From: CAZIKB01 sp964539665
GTDB lineage: Bacteria > Zhuqueibacterota > Zhuqueibacteria > Oceanimicrobiales > Oceanimicrobiaceae
Reading direction: 5' to 3'
Length of the DNA: 6,007 bases
Assembly (NCBI GenBank): GCA_964539665.1
Contig: CAZIKB010000220.1
Coordinates: 1-6,007, forward strand
Part shown: positions 1 through 5,970 of the stretch, one piece after another
Layout: each line of letters opens with the position of its first letter
Position numbering within the stretch: the stretch's first letter is position 1
The notes under the pieces: model-generated
Told to the model about the DNA's origin: nothing
The model's database searches: none
What the model saw: only the letters and a program-made list of their open reading frames with translations
Program-made: the position numbers and the translations under genes

Positions 1-41
1 ATTACAAAATACTAAATTAAAAGATTGTATAATGCAATATT

Positions 42-1163
42 TTGACACTACGAAACAAATTAAAAGGAAAGGTAACTATAAAAATAATAATAAATCATTT
101 TGTTCAAGCAAAGCATGCTTATAGGTTAGGTATTATTGATAAAAAGAAATATGATAAATTAATTGAAAAATTTAACGGTAAAAATGAAATCGAAAATAAC
201 ACTGAGAAAAAACTAAATGAATATGCTGGGAATAAAGGCTTCATAGATGATTTGGGGATATATGAAATTTCTAATGGTGTTCCAACAAAAAAACTTATTC
301 CTGAACCTGATTATTATCATGATAGATTTAATCATCTTACAAAAAATCAAAAAATTGAATATATAATTGCATTTAAACCACCTATTAAATTAGGACTGAT
401 CAAGAAATACAAAGAGATTAGAAAGACATCTTATCTTTTGTCATTAATGAAAAATTATGATAAATTTCCTGCAAAGAAAATATTAGAAGAGTGCAAACTT
501 TTAGCTGAAGTTTTAAACGACAAAAGCTTTTTGTTGATTATTGACGCGTATAATTTTTTGAGTTCTCTTGATTCAAAAGAAAGAAACAAAAAATTGGAGT
601 ATTTAAATGAGATGGATTGTGATGAACCTCCATCTTTGGGTATAACTTTAAAATTTGATAATGATAAAATTGATGGTTCAGGAGATATATTCAGTAAAAG
701 AATATCAGTGCGTGAAGATTACTTAGAGTTTATGACCGCAACATTGGAGCAGCTTTTAACTTATAAAAAAACAGGGGAAGATCCTTTCTCTATTACTCAA
801 GAATGGAACAGAGATTTGACAGCAATAAACAATCTTGAAAAAAGTAAAATTGGAATGGCTTACAATGAAAAATGGCTTGGAAATGAAAAATATCCTCAGA
901 AAATGATTGAAGTTGCTCTTCCTTATATAAGAGCAAATCTTGAATTGGGAAAAAAGCTAAATCCTAGACATACTGGTGAATTACAATTAGGATACAAAAT
1001 AAATTTACTTACTACAAATTATGGAAAGATAAAGGATTGGAAAAATGTTAAGGAATGGATTGAATTATTTTTTAATTTACCTGCAAATTATCGAAAAAGG
1101 TCATCTGAAGGAGAAATAGAAAATTTGAGAAAAAGACTTATTCGAGCAAACAATAATCAATAA
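42..1163 (+). CDS. Hypothetical AT-rich protein, start uncertain
   Basis: I do not recognise the family. The frame encodes about 373 residues rich in Lys, Asn, Ile and Glu, mostly predicted helical, with no signal peptide, membrane segment or catalytic motif that I can name, so it is probably cytoplasmic. Residues around 26-46 (AYRLGIIDKKKYDKLIEKF) faintly resemble SHOCT-like short helical modules. The C-terminal third (about 280-370) has helix pairs that could be TPR-like repeats, but no repeat is clear. The start is poor: TTG at 42 has no Shine-Dalgarno, an in-frame TAA lies at 30-32, and the next in-frame ATG is near residue 136. An ATG at 32 in another frame reads MQYFDTTKQIKRKG before closing at 119-121, so a frameshift between about 65 and 95 is possible. 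Base composition is far lower in G+C than all other genes here, which suggests acquisition by transfer. Coding status is fairly sure, function unknown. Confidence 0.7.
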   Translation: MTLRNKLKGKVTIKIIINHFVQAKHAYRLGIIDKKKYDKLIEKFNGKNEIENNTEKKLNEYAGNKGFIDDLGIYEISNGVPTKKLIPEPDYYHDRFNHLTKNQKIEYIIAFKPPIKLGLIKKYKEIRKTSYLLSLMKNYDKFPAKKILEECKLLAEVLNDKSFLLIIDAYNFLSSLDSKERNKKLEYLNEMDCDEPPSLGITLKFDNDKIDGSGDIFSKRISVREDYLEFMTATLEQLLTYKKTGEDPFSITQEWNRDLTAINNLEKSKIGMAYNEKWLGNEKYPQKMIEVALPYIRANLELGKKLNPRHTGELQLGYKINLLTTNYGKIKDWKNVKEWIELFFNLPANYRKRSSEGEIENLRKRLIRANNNQ

Positions 1164-1270
1164 AAATAAATGAAAAATTATCAGTACATTAAATTCCTAT
1201 GCATGCACCCGACCGAAGGACTATGCTTGAAACCGCACGCTCAGAGTCTCGCATCTGGTTATTTAAAAAT

Positions 1271-1328
1271 CCGAACGTCTGGTGCTCCGTAGCCTTTGGC
1301 GGGTGATACTCACGTTATTTACGTTCAG
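1271..1328. repeat. Imperfect inverted repeat upstream of CapA-like gene
   Basis: CCGAACGT (1271-1278) faces ACGTTCAG (1321-1328), pairing at seven of eight positions across a 42-nt loop. The loop contains a small GCC-TTT-GGC hairpin (1292-1300) and a second ACGTT (1312-1316), so ACGT occurs three times within 50 bp. The right arm ends just before the Shine-Dalgarno, so the element could be an operator or leader structure. The arms are short and it may be chance. The rest of the 178-nt gap (1164-1341) holds no promoter or terminator that I can defend. Confidence 0.25.
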
Positions 1329-1330
1329 AT

Positions 1331-1335
1331 AGGAG
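1331..1335 (+). promoter_or_regulatory. Shine-Dalgarno of the CapA-like gene
   Basis: AGGAG lies 6 nt before the ATG at 1342. It fixes that start, which also places a complete signal peptide at the N-terminus. Confidence 0.75.
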
Positions 1336-1341
1336 TGATAG

Positions 1342-2568
1342 ATGAAGATTTTTATTAATTTTAGCAAAAAATCAAATATATTAATTTGCATTGGACTCCT
1401 GCTCGCGTTTGGAAGTGGTGTGTCAAATGCCCAGCCTATTAAATTGGCCATTGTTGGACAATCATTGATCAAAATCGATCCGAGAAAACATTGGTCTAAT
1501 CCGTTTGGCAGCGTGAAACCGATTTTAGAGTCTGCCGACGTTGGTTTCACTAACTTTGAAATGGCGGTTGATGACCAATGCGGCGTTCCTTATAAATACC
1601 AGGTAATGCTCGGTAAACCTGCCTTTGGCAGCGATAGACCCGGAAACACCAGCGGTCCCCATGCTGTCAGTGAAAATATTATGGAATTTCTCTCCTCCCG
1701 GAATTTTAAGTTACAATCTTTGGCAAATAACCATGCCTGGGACCTGGGAGATTGTGGAGTCAAAGCCACCATTGCAGCCGCTAAAAAATACGGCGTCACT
1801 TACGCCGGCGCCGGCAATAATTTGGGCGAAACTACACGGGCTGCCATCATTGAAGTCAAAGGAGTAAAAATTGCTTTGATCGCCGCAACCACTTCCCGGG
1901 ATGAGAGGGATTTAGTATTGCCTACCCAGTCGAGTCCAGGCGTCAATGGTGTGTGGACTGGTTGGCAGGAAGACTGGGACCGCAACATTGAGGCTGTTAA
2001 GCAGGCCAGGCAGAAAGCGGATTTTGTCATCTTCTACCAGCATTTTCAAATTGACCAGAAAGATGCTGATGGCAAGGGTAAATATGGTCACAAAAATGTA
2101 GGAGATATGCATAAGTGGCAGGAAGCATTTGCAAAAGCCGTGATCGATGCAGGCGCCGGGATGTTTATTGCCCATGGAGATCGAATATTTGATGGATTGG
2201 AAATTTACAAAGGAAGGCCCCTTTTTCGACAGTTTGGTGGGTTTAGCTATCAAGGGTTGCAAAGCGAGGGATCTTATGATCCTTTAGTCTGGCAAGGTCT
2301 CCTGGGAATGCTGATCATAGAGGATGGATATGTTCGCTCTATGGAAATCACCCCCCTGGAACTTAACGAGGGCAATGAAAAAGAATATGGCGACGCCATT
2401 GAGTTCAGAGAAAAGCGAGGATTTGCAGAGGTGGCTACGGGAGCTTTAGCCGGTAACATTCTCAAGAGATTTAAAGACCTTTCGGTAAAATACGGCACAC
2501 AGGTAAAAATAGAGGGCGAAAAAGCCATTATAATGATTCACAAGGCAGCCGCCCCGGGCACGCCATAA
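1342..2568 (+). CDS. Secreted CapA-family (PGA_cap) protein
   Basis: This is a 408-residue member of the CapA/PgsA family, a calcineurin-like metallophosphatase fold linked to poly-gamma-glutamate capsule synthesis and related envelope polymers. Residues 1-30 form a Sec signal peptide: Lys-rich start, hydrophobic ILICIGLLLAFG, and likely cleavage at SNA-QP, so it acts outside the cytoplasm. Family motifs appear in order: FTNFEMAV (69-76), LANNHAWDLG (127-136), YAGAGNN (154-160), VKIALIAAT (175-183), DFVIFYQHF (227-235), and AHGDRIFDGLEIYKGRPLF (277-295) where typical members have a GHHPH-type motif. The usual N-terminal GD of the fold is replaced by GQ (39-40, in IVGQSLIKID). N71, E73, N130, H131, H234 and H278 remain as possible ligands. 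The start is set by a strong RBS, and a terminator follows, so it is probably monocistronic. Family assignment is firm; substrate and catalytic activity are open. Confidence 0.88.
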   Translation: MKIFINFSKKSNILICIGLLLAFGSGVSNAQPIKLAIVGQSLIKIDPRKHWSNPFGSVKPILESADVGFTNFEMAVDDQCGVPYKYQVMLGKPAFGSDRPGNTSGPHAVSENIMEFLSSRNFKLQSLANNHAWDLGDCGVKATIAAAKKYGVTYAGAGNNLGETTRAAIIEVKGVKIALIAATTSRDERDLVLPTQSSPGVNGVWTGWQEDWDRNIEAVKQARQKADFVIFYQHFQIDQKDADGKGKYGHKNVGDMHKWQEAFAKAVIDAGAGMFIAHGDRIFDGLEIYKGRPLFRQFGGFSYQGLQSEGSYDPLVWQGLLGMLIIEDGYVRSMEITPLELNEGNEKEYGDAIEFREKRGFAEVATGALAGNILKRFKDLSVKYGTQVKIEGEKAIIMIHKAAAPGTP

Positions 2569-2620
2569 AATAGTTGTTAACAGTATTAATTTCAATTCTT
2601 AAATAAAAATCTAATCCTCT

Positions 2621-2673
2621 GATATTACTGGAGGCGGACAGCCGCAGTTCAGTTTTTTCCCCCAGGTAATATC
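2621..2673. repeat. Long inverted repeat enclosing the terminator
   Basis: GATATTACTGG (2621-2631) is complementary to CCAGGTAATATC (2662-2673) apart from one bulged G, giving an 11-bp stem. Its inner part uses bases (2627-2631) that also belong to the terminator stem, so the two full foldings compete. The outer 6 bp can coexist with the terminator. It may simply reinforce termination, or work as a bidirectional or switchable element. Confidence 0.45.
2627..2658 (+). terminator. Probable rho-independent terminator after CapA-like gene
   Basis: ACTGGA (2627-2632) pairs with TTCAGT (2648-2653), with one G-U pair. After a small internal loop, GCGG (2634-2637) pairs with CCGC (2642-2645) around an ACAG tetraloop. 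The stem runs directly into six T residues (2653-2658). It lies about 60 nt after the stop codon, separating this gene from the aminotransferase transcription unit. Confidence 0.6.
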
Positions 2674-2709
2674 CTTTAATAGCAATATTTCTCAACGATA
2701 AAATTGTAC

Positions 2710-2738
2710 TTGAAACTAATTTATACGAATATTACATT
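2710..2738 (+). promoter_or_regulatory. Candidate sigma70-type promoter for aminotransferase operon
   Basis: TTGAAA (2710-2715, five of six consensus bases) and TACATT (2733-2738, four of six) are separated by exactly 17 bp. Transcription would begin near 2745, leaving a leader of about 60 nt. It is the best match in the gap after the terminator. The AT-rich background makes a chance match possible, and Bacteroidota-type organisms use a different consensus. Confidence 0.35.
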
Positions 2739-2740
2739 TA

Positions 2741-2756
2741 ACCTGTTCACCCAGGT
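2741..2756. promoter_or_regulatory. Small dyad over the predicted transcription start
   Basis: ACCTG and CAGGT are perfect 5-bp arms separated by six bases. The dyad sits over the start expected from the candidate promoter just upstream, the usual place for a repressor operator. The short arms make this tentative. Confidence 0.2.
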
Positions 2757-2805
2757 ACTTGCCGATCAAATCATCACAAACTGAGCCACTGTTGAGGACA
2801 AAATT

Positions 2806-3987
2806 ATGACCAAATCTTTTATTTCGCTTGCACAACGCGTGAAGGATACCCCGGCTTCGGCCACGGTGCGCATTGCTGACATAGCTGCCGATATGCGCCG
2901 AAAAGGGATAGAGGTGTTTGATTTCTCTGCTGGTAGAGCTGCGGAAAGCAGCCCGGGCTACATTAATCAGGCGGCGTCAGATGCGCTATTGGGAGGCGAT
3001 ACCCACCAAACCATGGCTCAGGGCAAGCCAGATTATCGGCAGATGGTTGCGAGAAAGCTGAAACACGAGAATAACCTGACTGCCGATCCTGAAAAAGAGG
3101 TAATGGCGACGATGGGCTGCAAAAACGGCTTAACTCTGACTCTGATGTCGACAATCAATCCAGGTGATGAGGTCATTGTCGAGGATCCCTGTTTTGTGAG
3201 TTACGGCGCGACTATTGGATTTTGTGGAGGCAAGGTGGCGCCGGTTACACTCAGGCCAGAAAACGGTTTTCGCTGGACACGGGAAGATCTCGAAGCTGTA
3301 ATAACAGATCGCACTCGCTGCATCCTGTTTTGTTCTCCACAAAATCCCACTGGCGCAGTCCACACCAAGGCTGATCTTGATATCATTGCCGAGGTGGCAC
3401 AGAAATATAATCTCTGGGTCATTTCCGATGAAATTTACGAAAGGATAACCTGGAAAGGTCGACGCCACATTTGCATCGCTACACGGCCAGGCATAAAAGA
3501 ACGTGCCATTGGACTCATGGGATTCACCAAAACATTTTCCATGGGCGGCTGGCGGATTGGTTTCATGTACGCACCAGCATGCATCATTGAAGCCGGCGTC
3601 ACTTTTCAACAACATCTGATGACCTGTGCCGGCTCGTTTACCCAGGCAGGCGCAGCCCTTGCGCTCTCTGAAGATTATTTTCCCGAGGTGAAGGAAATGT
3701 GGGCCGATTGGGAAAAACGCTGCGATTATGTGGCATCAGAAATTAACAATATACCCGGACTATCGTGTCTGCCGCCGGAGGGTGGATTTTATGCATGGAT
3801 CAACATCGAGGAAACCGGGGAAAAATCCGTAGAATTTACAGAGCGAATGCTTAAAGAACTGCATATTGCTCTTGTACCCGGCGCTGCTTTTGGGCCCAGT
3901 GGCGATATTTATGTCAGGATGACCTGCGTTAAATCCTGGGAGGATATACAAATTGGAATTTCTCGCCTTAAAAAGGGATTATCTTGA
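2806..3987 (+). CDS. Class I/II PLP-dependent aminotransferase
   Basis: A full-length (393 residues) fold-type I aminotransferase of the aspartate aminotransferase I-gamma kind, cytoplasmic, moving an amino group between an amino acid and a 2-oxo acid. Visible landmarks are: GCKNGL (104-109) at the phosphate-binding loop, NPGDEVIVEDPCF (118-130) with F130 placed to stack on PLP, SPQNPTG (177-183) with N180, SDEIYE (207-212) with D208 for the pyridine nitrogen and Y211, TKTFSMGGWRIG (241-252) with K242 as the Schiff-base lysine and R250, and YVRMT (369-373) with R371 as the likely substrate carboxylate clamp. All catalytic residues are present. The N-terminal substrate region is unusual: FSAGRAAESSP (40-50) and GDTHQTMAQG (64-73) replace the common GEPDF-TP and G-T-YT---G motifs, so the amino donor cannot be named. 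The start has GAGG at 2794-2797, 8 nt upstream. It begins the unit that continues into the lipoprotein and symporter genes. Confidence 0.92.
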   Translation: MTKSFISLAQRVKDTPASATVRIADIAADMRRKGIEVFDFSAGRAAESSPGYINQAASDALLGGDTHQTMAQGKPDYRQMVARKLKHENNLTADPEKEVMATMGCKNGLTLTLMSTINPGDEVIVEDPCFVSYGATIGFCGGKVAPVTLRPENGFRWTREDLEAVITDRTRCILFCSPQNPTGAVHTKADLDIIAEVAQKYNLWVISDEIYERITWKGRRHICIATRPGIKERAIGLMGFTKTFSMGGWRIGFMYAPACIIEAGVTFQQHLMTCAGSFTQAGAALALSEDYFPEVKEMWADWEKRCDYVASEINNIPGLSCLPPEGGFYAWINIEETGEKSVEFTERMLKELHIALVPGAAFGPSGDIYVRMTCVKSWEDIQIGISRLKKGLS

Positions 3988-4009
3988 ATCAAATTTTAAC
4001 ACAATACTG

Positions 4010-4038
4010 AATCGATTCTGCAACCGGGCAAATCGATT
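4010..4038. repeat. Paired AATCGATT palindromes
   Basis: AATCGATT, an 8-bp perfect palindrome, occurs at 4010-4017 (10 bp as GAATCGATTC at 4009-4018) and again at 4031-4038. The copies are 21 bp apart, about two helical turns, so a dimeric protein could bind both on one face. They can also pair with each other as a stem with a 13-nt loop in the RNA. The 85-nt gap between the aminotransferase and the lipoprotein gene contains little else besides the RBS. Confidence 0.35.
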
Positions 4039-4062
4039 AAACTCATTTTCAGTGACTATAAA

Positions 4063-4067
4063 AGGAG
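4063..4067 (+). promoter_or_regulatory. Shine-Dalgarno that decides the lipoprotein start
   Basis: AGGAG lies 5 nt before the ATG at 4073. The same frame stays open upstream to a TTG at 3953 inside the aminotransferase gene. The RBS, and the signal peptide starting exactly here, make 4073 the real start. Confidence 0.8.
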
Positions 4068-4072
4068 AAACC

Positions 4073-5659
4073 ATGAAAACGTATTTCAACAGGTTGTTAA
4101 TTCCAGTTGTCGTTTTGATTACTTCTTTCTCATCATGCCAAAGAACAACCGGCCCCGGTACTCCTGAAGACCGGGAAGCATTGTTCGATTATATTCTGAC
4201 GAAAACCTTGGAACGGGAAGCCTTCTCGTCCATTAAAAATCAGAAATTAAATCTGGATATTAAGGCTGGCATGCTCCGATTCAAGGACGAGATGATTGCG
4301 GCTAATACAAATGAGATGCTCTTTAACGCACTCACGAAGATCAGCAACGCGAGAAAAGATCGACATCTCAGTGTTAACCTGATTGAGGGCGGTCTGAATC
4401 TGTCACAAATGGAAGAGCGGCATGCACCCATCCGGTTTGCGGTAGATTACGGAACACCTGGCGCCTATTTCTTCTTCGTCAGCGATCTTGCAAAAAACCT
4501 CGATGAATTTGTGACCGAAAATATGCCTGGGATCGGTGACAAACTGTTGGCGGTCAATGGTCAGCCGATTCAGGATTACTTCAATATTGCGGAACCCTAT
4601 CACAGGTATTCTACCATCAACGGGCTATGGTGGAAATTTGCCGAAGCTCTGCCAACACAAACTTACCGAATTTCCCCAACATTAGAGCATGAGACTTTCA
4701 CTAGTTTGCTGGAGAGGAAAAATGGTGAGCAGTACACCCTTGTCCTGGCTTACCTGGAGCCCGAATCCATTGTCTGGGAAGGATTTTACAAAGCACATGG
4801 TGAGCATCGGTATCCGGGATTCAGCCTTGATTTTGCCACCGAAACTTATGATCTTTATCGAAACGATGCCGGTAAAAAAGTGCTTCTTCTGGACTGGTAC
4901 GGATTCAGAGAAAAACTTGTCGAAGATATGGACCGGCTGATGGAGTATGCTTCTGAACACAAACTCCTCGATTACGCCCTTATCTGGGATGGCACTCGCA
5001 GCCGGGGCGGCTCGAAAGGCGCGTATGCCATCCAGCGGCTTTCTCCAAAACCCTTTAAAACTACATTTGGGAATGTCAGGATCAGCGATATTAGCGAAGA
5101 ATTTATCCGTGACAGAAAACAGCGTTATGAAAAAAGGAAACTGACAGACAGCGGTGTTCAGGAAACCATTGATGACGGTACCTGGCTGATGGACTGGCTG
5201 GAAAACGATGTTACTCAGGCAATCAAATTGGGGCAGGCATACTCGAATAACGTACCATTCAAACTGGCCCATCTTCCCAAATATTCTGATGGAATCAGCG
5301 AGCCGGCAGACGTTCATTTTAGTGGGCCACTCGTTTGCCTGTTTGGACCCCACGGCGGTTCGCACCTGGATCAATTTGCTTCCATTGTGGTTGACAATAA
5401 ACTGGGTTACAGCATCGGTATGCCTGCCGGTGGATACAGCAACACCTGGGAATGGGAAGAGACCCTGGTCTTCCCTATCAGCAAAAAACCCGTGGTTGAA
5501 TTTATGTGGTCTATCGGACACACCATTCGACCAAATGGCGAAATATTAGAAGGGAATCCAGCGCAGATGGACGTGTATCTTCCGATTACCAGAGACAATT
5601 ATCTCGACTATTATGAAATTTTATTATCCCGGGCTCTTGATTATATAGGTGTGAAATGA
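4073..5659 (+). CDS. S41 peptidase-like lipoprotein with PDZ-like segment
   Basis: From ATG 4073 the protein has 528 residues. It opens with a type II signal peptide: Lys/Arg, hydrophobic LLIPVVVLITSF, then a lipobox-like FSSC with the lipidated Cys at 22. Gln at +2 would favour outer-membrane sorting under the E. coli rule. ARKDRHLSV (93-101) matches the S41 D-H motif with His98. A PDZ-like stretch around 125-175 contains GIGDKLLAVNGQPI (153-166). YALIWDGTRSRGGS (301-314) matches the S41 DxRxNxGG strand. GPHGGSHLDQFA (425-436) resembles the nucleophile turn with Ser430, and NPAQMDVYLPITRDN (495-509) resembles the closing PDxxV segment. No Lys lies about 25 residues after Ser430 as in CtpA/Prc, so any activity would be tricorn-like (Ser/His/Glu) or lost. 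Residues 330-415 look like an insertion relative to short S41 cores. The stop overlaps the symporter start. Fold assignment is likely; protease activity and substrate are unproven. Confidence 0.8.
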   Translation: MKTYFNRLLIPVVVLITSFSSCQRTTGPGTPEDREALFDYILTKTLEREAFSSIKNQKLNLDIKAGMLRFKDEMIAANTNEMLFNALTKISNARKDRHLSVNLIEGGLNLSQMEERHAPIRFAVDYGTPGAYFFFVSDLAKNLDEFVTENMPGIGDKLLAVNGQPIQDYFNIAEPYHRYSTINGLWWKFAEALPTQTYRISPTLEHETFTSLLERKNGEQYTLVLAYLEPESIVWEGFYKAHGEHRYPGFSLDFATETYDLYRNDAGKKVLLLDWYGFREKLVEDMDRLMEYASEHKLLDYALIWDGTRSRGGSKGAYAIQRLSPKPFKTTFGNVRISDISEEFIRDRKQRYEKRKLTDSGVQETIDDGTWLMDWLENDVTQAIKLGQAYSNNVPFKLAHLPKYSDGISEPADVHFSGPLVCLFGPHGGSHLDQFASIVVDNKLGYSIGMPAGGYSNTWEWEETLVFPISKKPVVEFMWSIGHTIRPNGEILEGNPAQMDVYLPITRDNYLDYYEILLSRALDYIGVK

Positions 5660-5970
5660 GCAGTCCTGCCGACCCTGCAACGCTTACACTTTATCAGCGG
5701 TATCGAAAGCTTTCTCTAGGAACCAAGATCCTTCTTTATTTAGTGGTCGGGATCGCTGCTGGAATTATTTTTGGAGAAAAAGCACAGGTGGTGCAGCCTC
5801 TTGGAGATCTATTCATCCGCTTGCTTATGATGGCCGCGATTCCGCTGGTCTTTTTCAATCTGTTGGCGGGTATGACCAGCCTGGAAGATGTTCGCTCTCT
5901 CGGGCGAGTTAGCGCTCGAATTTCTGTTTATTATGTTTTTACTACTGTGGCGGTCCGGTTATCCAGTTAG
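5656..5970 (+). CDS. Dicarboxylate/amino-acid:cation symporter, N-terminal part, interrupted
   Basis: The N-terminus of a DAACS-family (GltP/DctA/SDF-type) transporter, which uses Na+ or H+ gradients to import glutamate, aspartate or C4-dicarboxylates through the inner membrane. KILLYLVVGIAAGIIFG (24-40) is the first membrane helix. LGDLFIRLLMMAAIPLVFF (49-67) with the following LLAGMTSLEDVRSLGRV carries the family signature of the second helix and loop, and ISVYYVFTTVAV (89-100) begins the third. The ATG overlaps the lipoprotein stop (ATGA, 5656-5659) with AGGTG 4 nt upstream, indicating translational coupling. Family members run about 400-450 residues, so the window would cut this gene anyway. 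However, TAG at 5968-5970 closes the frame at residue 104, in the middle of helix 3. Beyond it the original frame reads LSIG and another reads VDVMKAR, both like the expected continuation. This points to a sequence error at a contig end or a real pseudogene. Specificity cannot be told from this part. Confidence 0.8.
   Translation: MSSPADPATLTLYQRYRKLSLGTKILLYLVVGIAAGIIFGEKAQVVQPLGDLFIRLLMMAAIPLVFFNLLAGMTSLEDVRSLGRVSARISVYYVFTTVAVRLSS

Noticed and set aside
42..47. TTGACA as a -35 promoter box
   Set aside because: It falls at the start of the open frame, and 16-18 bp downstream there is no -10-like hexamer (AGGAAA region).
1164..1341. An integron attC site or insertion-sequence end at the composition border
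   Set aside because: No GTTRRRY/RYYYAAC pair, terminal inverted repeat or target duplication could be found; GTTATTT and GTTCAGA do not fit the core site.
1263..1550. A minus-strand frame crossing the CapA gene start
   Set aside because: It overlaps the CapA signal peptide region and RBS, and its protein shows no family features.
3130..3615. A 161-codon minus-strand frame inside the aminotransferase
   Set aside because: The plus strand encodes every aminotransferase catalytic motif over this stretch; the antisense product has no motif.
3953..4072. Upstream extension of the lipoprotein gene to a TTG inside the aminotransferase
   Set aside because: No RBS precedes it, it would bury the lipoprotein signal peptide 40 residues in, and a strong AGGAG lies 5 nt before ATG 4073.
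4682..5521. A 279-codon open frame on the minus strand
   Set aside because: It lies wholly inside the S41-like lipoprotein gene, lacks a recognisable domain, and the plus strand has RBS, signal peptide and family motifs. It is a shadow frame.
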